A stretch of 36,425 nucleotides of DNA from Pseudomonadota bacterium (GTDB lineage Bacteria > Pseudomonadota > Alphaproteobacteria > Rhizobiales > Hyphomicrobiaceae). The stretch spans positions 1 through 36,425 of the forward strand of contig CAUJKI010000306.1 in NCBI GenBank assembly GCA_963205015.1. Reading direction: 5' to 3'. The notes beneath the pieces are model-generated. The model was not told the origin of the DNA, did no database searches, and saw only the letters and a list, made by a program, of their open reading frames with translations. Shown here piece after piece: positions 17,838-27,319 of this stretch. The position numbers and the translations under genes are program-made. The stretch's first letter is position 1; every line of letters starts with the position of its first letter.

Positions 17838-18797
17838 TCACTGCTTTTGCTTCGGCAAGCCCTGGATCACTTCGCTCCAGATCTCGTACTCTTTCTTGAG
17901 CCACCGCTGGAATTCCTCGGGTGTGGCGTCGCTGACATCGACGCCGAGCTTACCGAACGCGTCGATGACGCTCTGGTCCCGGCGGACTTTGTCGATGGCT
18001 GCCTGCAGCTTCGCAACGATCGGAGCTGGTGTTCCGGCAGGCATGAACACGCCCGTATAAGTTTGCGCCACGAAGTCGTAGCCAGACTCCTTCAGTGTCG
18101 GCACATCCGGCAGGAACTGACTCCGCTTGTCCGATGTAACGGCCAAAGCGCGCAGCGTCCCGGCCTGGACTTGAGGCAATGCCGTAATCATTGCGTCGAA
18201 GTTGAAGTCGATGTGGCCACCGATTACATCGTTGGTTGCAGGCGCATTGCCGCGATAGTGAACCGTCTTCCACTTCACGCCGAGCTTCGCCTGCATCAGC
18301 TCGCCGATGAGGTGATGAATGGTAGCGGCGCCCGGCGTCGAGGTGGAGAGATCCTTTGTCTTCGCCAGCTCGATCAGCTCGCGCGGCGTTGTCGCTGGAA
18401 CCTTCGGATTGACCTGCATGACAAGGGCCGAGACCGAAAGGCCCGCTACGGTCGTGAAATCCTTGTCCCAGGAGAATGTCTGCTTCGCGTACGTCAGCGG
18501 CGTGAGCTGGATGGCGTTAGTACCCGTGATCAGCATCGTGTAACCATCCGGCTCGGATCTCGCGACGAATTCCGACCCGACCAGACCCGAAGCGCCTGGC
18601 TTGTTCTCGACGACGAAGGGCTGTCCGAGCAGTTGCTCGAGCTTGATGGCGACGATGCGTGCGGAGGTTCCGGCGTTGCCGCCCGCAGGATAGGGCACGA
18701 TGACTTTGACGGGCCGCGTCGGCCAGTCCTGCGCCACTGCCGGAGTCAGCAACGAGCAGGCAAGGAGCACGCTCCCGAGGATTCTTGAGATCAGCAT
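17838..18797 (-). CDS. tctC: Tripartite tricarboxylate transporter substrate-binding protein (TctC/Bug family)
   Basis: WPTRPVKVIVPYPAGGNAGTSARIVAIKLEQLLGQPFVVENKPGASGLVGSEFVARSEPDGYTML: canonical Bug signature. Confidence 0.95.
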   Translation of the reverse strand: MLISRILGSVLLACSLLTPAVAQDWPTRPVKVIVPYPAGGNAGTSARIVAIKLEQLLGQPFVVENKPGASGLVGSEFVARSEPDGYTMLITGTNAIQLTPLTYAKQTFSWDKDFTTVAGLSVSALVMQVNPKVPATTPRELIELAKTKDLSTSTPGAATIHHLIGELMQAKLGVKWKTVHYRGNAPATNDVIGGHIDFNFDAMITALPQVQAGTLRALAVTSDKRSQFLPDVPTLKESGYDFVAQTYTGVFMPAGTPAPIVAKLQAAIDKVRRDQSVIDAFGKLGVDVSDATPEEFQRWLKKEYEIWSEVIQGLPKQKQ

Positions 18798-18871
18798 TTA
18801 TTCCTCCCGAGTACTTTTCTCGATAGTGATGTTGCAGCGGGCGGGGGGTCAACGGAGCCTAACCGCAGAAA

Positions 18872-18886
18872 TTCCATTCAACGGAA
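18872..18886. promoter_or_regulatory. Putative IclR-type operator TTCCA-N5-CGGAA upstream of tctC
   Basis: TTCCATTCAACGGAA, resembling 20925-20939 (TTCCATTTGGTGGAA). Confidence 0.4.
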
Positions 18887-18945
18887 AAACGGCAGACACA
18901 CCCTCAACCAGGCATAAACTCGCTCAGCAGGTGCTCGCGACGGCG

Positions 18946-19815
18946 CTAAGTGAACCCGAAGAGGCGCTCCGGATTCTCGACAAGTATCTTGCGTTGTTGC
19001 CGCTCGTCGGGAACGCACGTGAAGAGGAACTCCAGGATGTCCGCATCGTTCGGGACTGGCTTAGTGGACAGAGGATGTGGCCAATCGCTTGCCCAGATGA
19101 CGCGGTCGGGAGCCGCTTCGACGAGTGCACAAGTGACCGGAATGACGTCGTCCCAGCAACTGTCGCTTTTCGATAGGCGGTAGCCGTTCGAGAGCATGAG
19201 CCAGAAGTTGCCCCGGTCGAGCAGCTCGAAGATCTTCTTCAAGTTGGGCATTGGCCGCACCGGATCGAGATCCGTTCGGCCCATGTGATCGATGACGATC
19301 GGTATGTCATCGATGCTTTCGAAGTGGGAAGCGATCTCAGCCATGCCGCCGGCAGGCGGTTGAAGCTTCACAACCCAGCCCAACTCACGAACCCGTGCCA
19401 TCGTGTTACGGATGCTCGTACCGGAAGGCACCAAGTTCAGTGCATTGAGAAAGTTGAAGCGCGCAACGCGGATGCCGCGATCGTGCAAATCGCGCAGCTC
19501 GGCATCACTCACGCTCTCGTTGATGACCACACAGCCTTTGTAGTTTGGTCCCGCGGTGGCCAGCGCATCGAGCAGCGCCCGATAGTCGGTGCCGTAGCTC
19601 GTCGGCTGGACGAGAAGGCCTCGTTCGATCCCGAGCGCGTGATGCATGCGCAATGCCATGTCGAGTGTTGCCGTCGGCATGACATAGGCAGCGCCGCTGC
19701 GCATGGGATAGCGGTCAGTGGGACCGAATACATGCAGTTGGCAGTCGCACGCCCCTCGCGGGGGGCGTGGCTTCACCCATCTCGGATTGGGATCAAAGGA
19801 CTCGTATTTCTTCAC
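18946..19815 (-). CDS. Amidohydrolase family protein (2-pyrone-4,6-dicarboxylate lactonase-like)
   Basis: RGACDCQLHVFGPTDRYPMRSGAAYVMPTATLDMALRMHHALGIERGLLVQPTSYGTDYRALLDAL ... IVIDHMGR ... WASDWPHP. Confidence 0.88.
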   Translation of the reverse strand: MKKYESFDPNPRWVKPRPPRGACDCQLHVFGPTDRYPMRSGAAYVMPTATLDMALRMHHALGIERGLLVQPTSYGTDYRALLDALATAGPNYKGCVVINESVSDAELRDLHDRGIRVARFNFLNALNLVPSGTSIRNTMARVRELGWVVKLQPPAGGMAEIASHFESIDDIPIVIDHMGRTDLDPVRPMPNLKKIFELLDRGNFWLMLSNGYRLSKSDSCWDDVIPVTCALVEAAPDRVIWASDWPHPLSTKPVPNDADILEFLFTCVPDERQQRKILVENPERLFGFT

Positions 19816-19936
19816 GTCTTCATGTTCCTCACTTGTATACGTCAGACAAAATCGGCGCGCTGAGCCAATCGCCCGGCCCGGCCCGTGAACACGATGTGTG
19901 GATTGCTCGCCCGCGCGCCGGACGCCGAAACCGCCT

Positions 19937-20704
19937 CTAGATCATCTTGATGCGAGCAAGCTGAGAGGAAAGCTTGCGCGATTTGGCGAGCAGGAGATCG
20001 GCAGCAGCCTGCTCGTCGGATGGCTTCGGGTTCGCCGTCGCAACGGCAAGATTGCCAAGAATTCTCTGCTCGGCACCAACCACAGGCGCGGCGACCGCCA
20101 CGATATCGTGCGAGATGATCTCGCCGCGAGAGCTGTCGTATCCGCGTGTACGTATACGCTCGAGCGTTCGACTCAAGGATGCACGTCCAGGCGCCGCCTT
20201 TCCCGTAACCGGGCATGGAGGCGCTGACCGGCGCACTGTTTCCACCACATCTGGCGGCAAGTGCGCCAGGATTACCCGCCCTGCTGCACCCCACATGAGC
20301 GATTGATGATTCTGCAGTGCTATCCTGTTCAAGGCAGAACCGCGCGGATCGTATCTCACGACGGGGATGCGACGATGGCGTGTCGGCACATAGAGCGAGA
20401 GAAGGCAGGTCATGTTGAGCTGCTGTGCAATGTCCTGCATGATCGGGCGCGCGACCTCGGCCAAGCGAACCTTTGCGCTGACGATCATGCTCATGCGAAT
20501 GAGCTCTGCGCCGATGCAGTAGCGCCGTTGCGTCCAGCGCTCGATGATGCCGTGTCGCACAAGCTGATCCAGGAGCCGATGCGCCGTCGAGGCAGGCAGC
20601 CCGGAGCGCTCCACGATCTGCTTCAATGAGAGGACGGTCTGCCCCTCTGAGAAGGCTTGGAGAATGAGGACCACGCGTCCCACAAGGTTGCGTGTTTCGT
20701 CCAT
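19937..20704 (-). CDS. IclR-family transcriptional regulator
   Basis: N-terminal wHTH VVLILQAFSEGQTVLSLKQIVERSGLPASTAHRLLDQLVRHGIIER plus IclR effector domain. Confidence 0.92.
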   Translation of the reverse strand: MDETRNLVGRVVLILQAFSEGQTVLSLKQIVERSGLPASTAHRLLDQLVRHGIIERWTQRRYCIGAELIRMSMIVSAKVRLAEVARPIMQDIAQQLNMTCLLSLYVPTRHRRIPVVRYDPRGSALNRIALQNHQSLMWGAAGRVILAHLPPDVVETVRRSAPPCPVTGKAAPGRASLSRTLERIRTRGYDSSRGEIISHDIVAVAAPVVGAEQRILGNLAVATANPKPSDEQAAADLLLAKSRKLSSQLARIKMI

Positions 20705-20923
20705 GGCATGAGCACTTGTCCAACGTCGGCCTTGCAGGGTCGATCATAGCTTCTGCCATGGTTGCGTACCAGCACCGCATGGAGTGTGCGTCGGAAGGCG
20801 CGACCGCCAGTGCCAATCGCCGCTGCCGGCAAACGCACGGCAGACTGTACGACTCCCTCCGCCGGAAGAGCCTTCTACATGGCGCATCGCACTCAACCCG
20901 CGCAACGGCGCCGCCCCTTGGAT

Positions 20924-20940
20924 ATTCCATTTGGTGGAAT
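20924..20940. promoter_or_regulatory. Putative IclR-type operator ATTCCA-N5-TGGAAT
   Basis: ATTCCATTTGGTGGAAT, perfect 6-bp arms, in the divergent iclR/dienelactone hydrolase intergenic region. Confidence 0.5.
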
Positions 20941-21045
20941 TTGATGGTCACGCGGTCGTTGAACTTCGGATTGGCGTCATAGCAAGATGGTCAAGGCCTG
21001 CGAGACGACAGGCAGCACGATGGAAGCGCGCACCGAGAGGCAGCC

Positions 21046-21780
21046 ATGCAAGAGCGCCACGTTCCCGTCCCCACACCCGACGGTCCGATGGACACGTTCA
21101 TCGCTCAGCCGGATGGTGCCGGTCCCTTTCGAAGCGTCGTCATGTTTCAGAACGTCGGTGGTCTCAGCGAAACCATGCGCATCATGGCGCGTCGTGTCGC
21201 CGAGAAGGGCTATCTCTGTGCCATTCCGGATCTGTACTTCCGCCTCGGCAAGATCGTGCTCGATCCGGACAGCAAGATGCCCGAGGTACTGCAGATCCGG
21301 CAGATCGTGCTCACCACCCTGAAGAATGAGCGCGTTATGCAGGATACGCGCGCGCTGCTGCGCTATCTCGACGATGATCTGAAGGTGAAGCCCGGTCCCA
21401 AGGGCACCATCGGCTACTGTGGCGGTGGACGCTTCTGCGTTCTTGCCGCTGGGACCTTTCCCGAGCACTTCGCAGCCACCGGCTCGCTGTTCGGCACTAG
21501 GTTCGTTACCACGTCAGCAGACTCGCCCCATATCGTCCTGCCGCGCATTCGCGGTGAGATCTATGTGGGACATGCCGAGCATGATCATCACATCACGCCG
21601 GCCGAGCAGCAGGAATTCAACACGCTTCTCAAGAAGTGTCCGGTCGTTTCGGAGATCGAAACGCACCCCGGCACGGAGCACGGCTACGCTTTTCCTGGCC
21701 GCGTCGTCTACAATCAGCGTGCCGCAGAGCGCTCCTGGGAGCGGATCTTCGCGATGTTCGAGCGGCAGCTTCCCTTGTGA
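21046..21780 (+). CDS. Dienelactone hydrolase family protein
   Basis: GYCGGGRFCVLAA (nucleophile Cys), VGHAEHDHHITP (acid), GTEHGYAF (His): DLH triad motifs. Confidence 0.9.
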   Translation: MQERHVPVPTPDGPMDTFIAQPDGAGPFRSVVMFQNVGGLSETMRIMARRVAEKGYLCAIPDLYFRLGKIVLDPDSKMPEVLQIRQIVLTTLKNERVMQDTRALLRYLDDDLKVKPGPKGTIGYCGGGRFCVLAAGTFPEHFAATGSLFGTRFVTTSADSPHIVLPRIRGEIYVGHAEHDHHITPAEQQEFNTLLKKCPVVSEIETHPGTEHGYAFPGRVVYNQRAAERSWERIFAMFERQLPL

Positions 21781-21816
21781 GTCCTGTTGGGCGGGTGAAC
21801 AAATGGCAATCCGGAA

Positions 21817-22593
21817 ATGAGCATGCGAACGTCGATCGAGGACTGCGCGGAATGGCTCGAGCGTCAGCTCGCCGGCCCTCCTCCCTATATCGATATTCTC
21901 GAGCGCGAACCCGAGCTGACCGCCGAAGAAGCCTATCGCATCCAGTTTGCGCTGATGCGCCGCCTTGCGCCCAAGCATGGCATCGTAGGCTACAAGGCTG
22001 CCTATACCAGCAAGGTTCAGCAGCAGGCCTACGGCATGACGGAGCCGATGATCGGCACACTGCTGCGGTCAGGCCTCTTCCCCGAGGAAGTGCCGCTGCG
22101 CCTCATAGAGGGCTCCAGAACAGTGGTGGAGCCTGAAGTCGCCGTGGTTCTCGAGCGCGATGTGCGCGGCCCGGGCATTACGGCGCAGGCGCTTCCCGCT
22201 GCGATCGCCGGATATCTGCCGGCGATCGAGATCGCGGTTGCGCCGCAGAAGGGGCGCAGCAAGCAGATGGGCATCGCGCTGCACAAAGTGACGGGTGGCA
22301 TTGTCGTCGGGCAGCAGATCACACGGCCAGCGAACCTGGATCTCGCGCTCGAAGGCGTGATCGCCGGCATCAACGGCGAACACGTGGCATCTGGCACCGG
22401 TGTCGAGGTTATCGGCAATCCGCTGAACGCCGTCGCGTTCATCGCCAACAAGCTCGCCGAATTCGACATGGCACTGCCGGCCGGATCGATCATCATGACG
22501 GGCTCGGTTGTCGCAGGCTTTCCGGTCAAGAGCGGAGACGACGTGAGCATCGCGTTCACGCACCTCGGCCGTCTCGACGTCCGCTTCGCATAG
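21817..22593 (+). CDS. 2-keto-4-pentenoate hydratase (MhpD) family protein, copy 1
   Basis: GYKAAYTSKVQQQ, VEPEVAVVLERDVRG, SGTGVEVIGNPLNAVAFIANKLAEFDMALPAGSIIMTGSVV. Confidence 0.9.
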   Translation: MSMRTSIEDCAEWLERQLAGPPPYIDILEREPELTAEEAYRIQFALMRRLAPKHGIVGYKAAYTSKVQQQAYGMTEPMIGTLLRSGLFPEEVPLRLIEGSRTVVEPEVAVVLERDVRGPGITAQALPAAIAGYLPAIEIAVAPQKGRSKQMGIALHKVTGGIVVGQQITRPANLDLALEGVIAGINGEHVASGTGVEVIGNPLNAVAFIANKLAEFDMALPAGSIIMTGSVVAGFPVKSGDDVSIAFTHLGRLDVRFA

Positions 22594-22605
22594 AGGTTGC
22601 TCTTC

Positions 22606-23403
22606 ATGGCCAAAGAACTGAATGCGGAAATCGAGGCGAAGCACGGCGCGCTCCTCGACTGGCTCGAGCACCACATCTTCGACACACCACGCTGCCCCGA
22701 CGTACTGGAGCGGCAGCCGGACGTGACGGTGGCGGACGCCTATCGCCTGCGTGCCGCACTCGTCGAGAGGCGCATCGCAAAGGGCGATCGGCTGCTCGGC
22801 TACAAGGTTGCGGGCTCCAGCCGGTCGCTGCGTGCCGACGAGCATATCGAAGGCCAGATTACCGGCTGCCTCATGGCGTCCAACTTCTACGAGGACGGCG
22901 CCACCGTTCCTGCGGGTGGCTACAGCCGGCTCGCCATGGAGGGCGAGATCACCGTGCTGATGAAGCATGCATTGCGCGGCCCCAACGTCGGCTTGACGGA
23001 CGTCCTGCGCGCTGCTGCAGGCGCGTACGCATCGATCGAGCTGATAGCCAGCAACCGCAGCGGCAGCTCGCTGCAGACACGCATCATCGACGGCAAGTTC
23101 TCGGGCGCGTACGTGCTTGGTCGCAAGCTCGTCGCCTTGGATGGCATAGATCTACGCCTTGAAGGCATGGTCGCCTACCGCAACGGTGCCGCCATGGGCT
23201 CGGCTACCGGTATCGAGGTGATGAGCAATCCACTCAATGCCGTGGCGTTCGTGGCCAACAATCTCGCCGAAGTCGGTCTGCAGCTCGAGCCAGGGATGCT
23301 CGTCATGACCGGCTCGCTGCTCGCAAATCTCCCCGGTGCGCCGGGGGAGCGCTACACCATGGACTTCACACGGCTTGGAAGTGTCTCGGCCACGCTTGGC
23401 TGA
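22606..23403 (+). CDS. 2-keto-4-pentenoate hydratase (MhpD) family protein, copy 2
   Basis: GYKVAGSSRSLRAD, MEGEITVLMKHALRG, SATGIEVMSNPLNAVAFVANNLAEVGLQLEPGMLVMTGSLL; ATG at 22606 preferred over TTG at 22597. Confidence 0.88.
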   Translation: MAKELNAEIEAKHGALLDWLEHHIFDTPRCPDVLERQPDVTVADAYRLRAALVERRIAKGDRLLGYKVAGSSRSLRADEHIEGQITGCLMASNFYEDGATVPAGGYSRLAMEGEITVLMKHALRGPNVGLTDVLRAAAGAYASIELIASNRSGSSLQTRIIDGKFSGAYVLGRKLVALDGIDLRLEGMVAYRNGAAMGSATGIEVMSNPLNAVAFVANNLAEVGLQLEPGMLVMTGSLLANLPGAPGERYTMDFTRLGSVSATLG

Positions 23404-23512
23404 GCCGCACATTGCTTGCGCGGCAAGAATGCGCGGATAGCCGCCATGCACAGTTGTTCCGTCCGCCGTTTCGGCCTTGTAGCGCTCGATCTAGTGCGGG
23501 ATGGCGGGCTGC

Positions 23513-25186
23513 TCAGGAGCGATCGGCCATCTCCGTCTCAAGGGCGCGGGCCTGCGCAGGATAGTGACTCCGCACATACTCGAGTGACGTAAGACCAGCG
23601 TCGAGGTCGGCGCGGATCCGAGCCAGGGTGCGGCGCTCGGGCGGGCCGAACCCGCCACCGCCGGCCTCCTCCAGCACGATAACCGATCCGGGCGTCACGT
23701 CGCGGCGGGACTTTGGCGCGACGGCAGCCCCGTCGAGTGAAAGCACACGCAGCGCCCCATCGATACCACCGGCAAACCCACGCGCAGGGCGACTGGTCCG
23801 CGAGGCGAAGAAAGCCGCATCGACCGGGGCATCGGTGTCGTTGCGTAACTCGACCACCTGCCCGGCACCGCCCTGGAAGGTGCCCGCGCCGCCGCTGTCG
23901 ACGCGCCATTCCTTACGCAGAAACGTGATGCCGGTGTTCTCCTCCCAGATCTCAACGGGAATGCCGATCATGTTCGACGGCCCTGGCAGCACCGGACGCC
24001 CATCGAGGTCGGCAAAGGCGCCATACCCGCCGGAGGTAAACAGAATGTAGGAATAGTCACGGCCCTGAGGCGAGCGGCCGCGAAAATTGATCTGGCAGAT
24101 CATACCGCTGTCGGCCTGAACCTGCATCGGGACCACATCCGCGAGCGCGCCGAACACCAGCGGCGCCACGTAGTGACCGAGGATGTGACGACCGCCCGTG
24201 GCATAGGGGCGCTTCGCGTTGAGAATGCAGTTGTCAGGCGCAGCGATGGTGACGAAGTCGAGCACCGCCTGATTGTTGGGGATGTTCGGCGCGACGATGG
24301 TCTTGAAGGTGAAGTAGCAGTACGCGCGCGTGTAGCAGAGCGGCACATTGATGCCGCGATTGACGACGGGCGAGGTGCCGGTGAAGTCGAACGTGAAGCG
24401 TTCCGGCGAAATGGAAATCTGGACGGCGAGGTTGATGAGCGCGTCGTCCTGGACGCCCTCCACTGACAGCGATCCGGCAACCTTGCCGCAGGGCAGCGTG
24501 CGCAACACCTCTGATATAGCGTTGCGAGTCAGGTCAAAGATCGCGTCAGCCGCTCCTACCGTGTCGACCAGCCCGTATTCGGCAAGCAGATCGTCGATGG
24601 CCGCGGCCGCCACGTTGCAGGCTGCAACGTTGGAATAAATATCGCCAATGACCAGGTCCCGGAAGCGCACATTCGCCTCAATGAGGTCGAACACGAACTT
24701 GTTCGGCTCTCCGCGCACGAACAGCTTCACCGGCGGGATACAAATGCCCTCCTCGTAGTTGTCGCGCGCACCAGTGCCGTAGCCGATACCGCCGATATCG
24801 GCCAGATGCGACACCGACAGCGCATAAGCGACGAGGCGACCGTTGCGGAAGATCGGCTTGACAATGTTGACATCGTAGACGTGACCGGTGCCGATCCAGG
24901 GATCGTTGGTAAGAAGCACGTCACCGTCGGCCAGGGTGTCCGCCGGGATGTGTTCCAGCATGCCGGAGAGCGTCGCGGGTCCGGTGCCTGTGAACGAAGG
25001 TACGCTCGCCGTTCCTTGCGACAGGAAGCGGCCCTTCGCATCGAACAGCATGCAGGAGTAGTCGCCGCTCTCGCGCACCATGGTGGAGAACGAGGTGCGC
25101 ACAAGCGCCGAGACCATCTCGTCGGCGATGGAGACGAACCGCGACCAGATGATGCCGGCGTCGATGGGATCGAGCTTTTCTTGCAT
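23513..25186 (-). CDS. hyuB: Hydantoinase B/oxoprolinase family protein
   Basis: LDPIDAGIIWSRFVSIADEMVSALVRTSFSTMVRESGDYSCMLFDAKGRFLSQGTASVPSFTGT...LTNDPWIGTGHVYDVNIVKPIF. Confidence 0.95.
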   Translation of the reverse strand: MQEKLDPIDAGIIWSRFVSIADEMVSALVRTSFSTMVRESGDYSCMLFDAKGRFLSQGTASVPSFTGTGPATLSGMLEHIPADTLADGDVLLTNDPWIGTGHVYDVNIVKPIFRNGRLVAYALSVSHLADIGGIGYGTGARDNYEEGICIPPVKLFVRGEPNKFVFDLIEANVRFRDLVIGDIYSNVAACNVAAAAIDDLLAEYGLVDTVGAADAIFDLTRNAISEVLRTLPCGKVAGSLSVEGVQDDALINLAVQISISPERFTFDFTGTSPVVNRGINVPLCYTRAYCYFTFKTIVAPNIPNNQAVLDFVTIAAPDNCILNAKRPYATGGRHILGHYVAPLVFGALADVVPMQVQADSGMICQINFRGRSPQGRDYSYILFTSGGYGAFADLDGRPVLPGPSNMIGIPVEIWEENTGITFLRKEWRVDSGGAGTFQGGAGQVVELRNDTDAPVDAAFFASRTSRPARGFAGGIDGALRVLSLDGAAVAPKSRRDVTPGSVIVLEEAGGGGFGPPERRTLARIRADLDAGLTSLEYVRSHYPAQARALETEMADRS

Positions 25187-25197
25187 TCTGTAGGGCC

Positions 25198-27318
25198 TCA
25201 GCGGCGGGATCGGATATCGGCGAGGATGTCGAAGCTCTCGGTGACTGTGCCCCGAGCGAAGCGCGGCAGGTAGATCGTGGTGTCATTTTCCTCGATGAGC
25301 GCACCGCCCTCGATCGTATCACCCGGACGCAATGCGTAGCGATCGTACACGGCAAGCTCGGCGGCCTCCCCGGTACCAGTGTCGAGAATGCGCCGCGGGG
25401 CTTTGATCTTGCGAGTGGTTGTCCCCGCATTCGCATAGCGGAAGCGGGAAAGATCGCAGAGCTTGTCGCGAACCATGATCTGCACGGTCCAATTGAAGAT
25501 CTCGATGACGTAGTCCGGGAAGATCACTCCGAACACAGCGCGATAGGCGCGATGGAAGGCCTCACGAATGGTGGCAGAGTCGCACGTTGCGATATCGTCG
25601 ATGCCGACGTCGATCTCGTAACCCTGGCCGACATAGTGCATACCGAGCGTCAGGACGACGTCAGCGCCTGCGGCCGCCAGCGCTCGCGCGTTGGCATCGC
25701 CTTCGATCAACGCACGAACCTCCGCGCTGACGCGGCCCGCCGGTAACGTGTCGAGGCGCAGTGCATTTGTCTTCTGCAGCGTGAGCCCTTCGCGGCCAAC
25801 GAAGAGCCCGAACGCGGAGGAGACGCCGGCGCCAAACGGAAACGCTACGGTCTTGATACTCAAGGTGCGCGCGATCTCGGCTGCATGGAGAGGTGCCGAG
25901 CCGCCGGTACATACGAGCGCGTAGCGCCGATAGTCGATGCCGAGCTCACCCGCGTGCACCCGGAAGGCGCGCGCAACGTTCTCATTGACTGTCTCACGGA
26001 TGCCGCGGGCGACGCGCTCGAGCGAGGTGCCAAGGCGATCCGCCAACGACTGGATGACGGCTTGGGCGCGGCTGCGCTGCACAACGATGCCGCTGTTTGC
26101 AAAGTTCTCCTCGCTCAGATAGCCAAGCGCGACGTTGGCATCGGTCAGCGTCGCCGCTGTACCGCCGCGGTCGTAGCAGGCCGGTCCCGGGTCGGCGCCG
26201 GCGCTCGACGGGCCGACGGCAATTGCGCCGCGGTCATCGATGGTGGCAATGCTGCCTCCGCCCGCGCCGATCTCGATCAGATCGATGGCAGGGATCATGA
26301 GAGGAAGCCCGCTGCCCGGCTGGAACGTGCCGACGCGCGCAACCTCGAGCGATCGCTGCACGTGAAACGCCCCGTGGGTCAGAAAAGCACCCTTCGCCGT
26401 CGTACCACCCATATCGAAGGCCAGCACGTTGGAAAGGCGCACCGCGGCATCACCGGCGACCGGTTGCGGCAAGTCAATGCGGGCCGCGATCTCCTGCGCG
26501 GCCAGGACGCCGGCGGCTGGGCCGGACTCGATCATGCGAATGGGATAGCCGACACATCGATCGAACTCCAGCGGCAGACCCGAGGAAGTCATCATCAGCG
26601 CGCGCCCCGCAAAGCCCCCTTCTGCCAGCGCCAGCCGGAGGCGGCCGACGTAGTCCGCCAGCAGCGGCATGGTGTAGGCGTTGATGGTACAGGTGGTCCA
26701 GCGCTCATACTCACGCTGAGTTGGCGCGACGGCCGCCGAGCAGGAGACGTAGGCGTTGGGAAACGCTTCCCGGATCCAGTCGCGCACGATCTCCTCGTTG
26801 GCCGCATTGCGATACGAATGGAGGAAGCATACCGCGAAGCTGCGTACATCATGGCGCTCGGCGAGCGCGATCAGTTGCGCCATGAGCGCTGCCTTATCCG
26901 GGGCGCGCGCAACCTCGCCCGCGGCCGATACGCGCTCGTCGACCGCGAGGCGAAGATCCCGCCGGCCGACCGGATCGGGAAAGCGCAGCTTGAGATCGGT
27001 CAGATTGTAGCGATGCTCGCGTCCGATCTCGAGGAGATCGCGAAAGCCCGCGGTATGCAGCAGGATGAAGTCGCTGCCTTTACGCTCGATGACGGCGTTG
27101 GTTATGATCGTGGTCGCGTGCAGGAAGAGATCGGCAGACCGCAGATCGAGCGCGATGCGCTGCGAGAGCTTTTCAACGCCCTGCAGGATGGCGCGTTCGG
27201 GGGAGTGCGGCGTCGTCAGCACCTTGTCGGTAAGCACCACCCGTTGCTGATGATCGAGCAGAACGAAATCGGTGAACGTGCCGCCGATGTCGACCGCGAG
27301 AGAGAATTTACTGCTCAT
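25198..27318 (-). CDS. hyuA: Hydantoinase A/oxoprolinase family protein
   Basis: AVDIGGTFTDFVLLD...FDMGGTTAKG...GAGGGSIATID...GPASAGADPGPACYDRGG-like motif; start MSSKFSLAVDIGGTFTD at 27318. Confidence 0.95.
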   Translation of the reverse strand: MSSKFSLAVDIGGTFTDFVLLDHQQRVVLTDKVLTTPHSPERAILQGVEKLSQRIALDLRSADLFLHATTIITNAVIERKGSDFILLHTAGFRDLLEIGREHRYNLTDLKLRFPDPVGRRDLRLAVDERVSAAGEVARAPDKAALMAQLIALAERHDVRSFAVCFLHSYRNAANEEIVRDWIREAFPNAYVSCSAAVAPTQREYERWTTCTINAYTMPLLADYVGRLRLALAEGGFAGRALMMTSSGLPLEFDRCVGYPIRMIESGPAAGVLAAQEIAARIDLPQPVAGDAAVRLSNVLAFDMGGTTAKGAFLTHGAFHVQRSLEVARVGTFQPGSGLPLMIPAIDLIEIGAGGGSIATIDDRGAIAVGPSSAGADPGPACYDRGGTAATLTDANVALGYLSEENFANSGIVVQRSRAQAVIQSLADRLGTSLERVARGIRETVNENVARAFRVHAGELGIDYRRYALVCTGGSAPLHAAEIARTLSIKTVAFPFGAGVSSAFGLFVGREGLTLQKTNALRLDTLPAGRVSAEVRALIEGDANARALAAAGADVVLTLGMHYVGQGYEIDVGIDDIATCDSATIREAFHRAYRAVFGVIFPDYVIEIFNWTVQIMVRDKLCDLSRFRYANAGTTTRKIKAPRRILDTGTGEAAELAVYDRYALRPGDTIEGGALIEENDTTIYLPRFARGTVTESFDILADIRSRR

Positions 27319-27319
27319 T

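Noticed and set aside
18946-19815. Loss of the first metal-ligand His (CDCQLH instead of HxH) in the amidohydrolase
   Set aside because: From memory, Q-x-H variants are common in this LigI-like subfamily, and such enzymes may be metal-independent; not unusual enough to report.
23415-23427. CTTGC-GCG-GCAAG hairpin between convergent mhpD copy 2 and hyuB
   Set aside because: Only 5-bp arms and no T-tract; insufficient to call a terminator.
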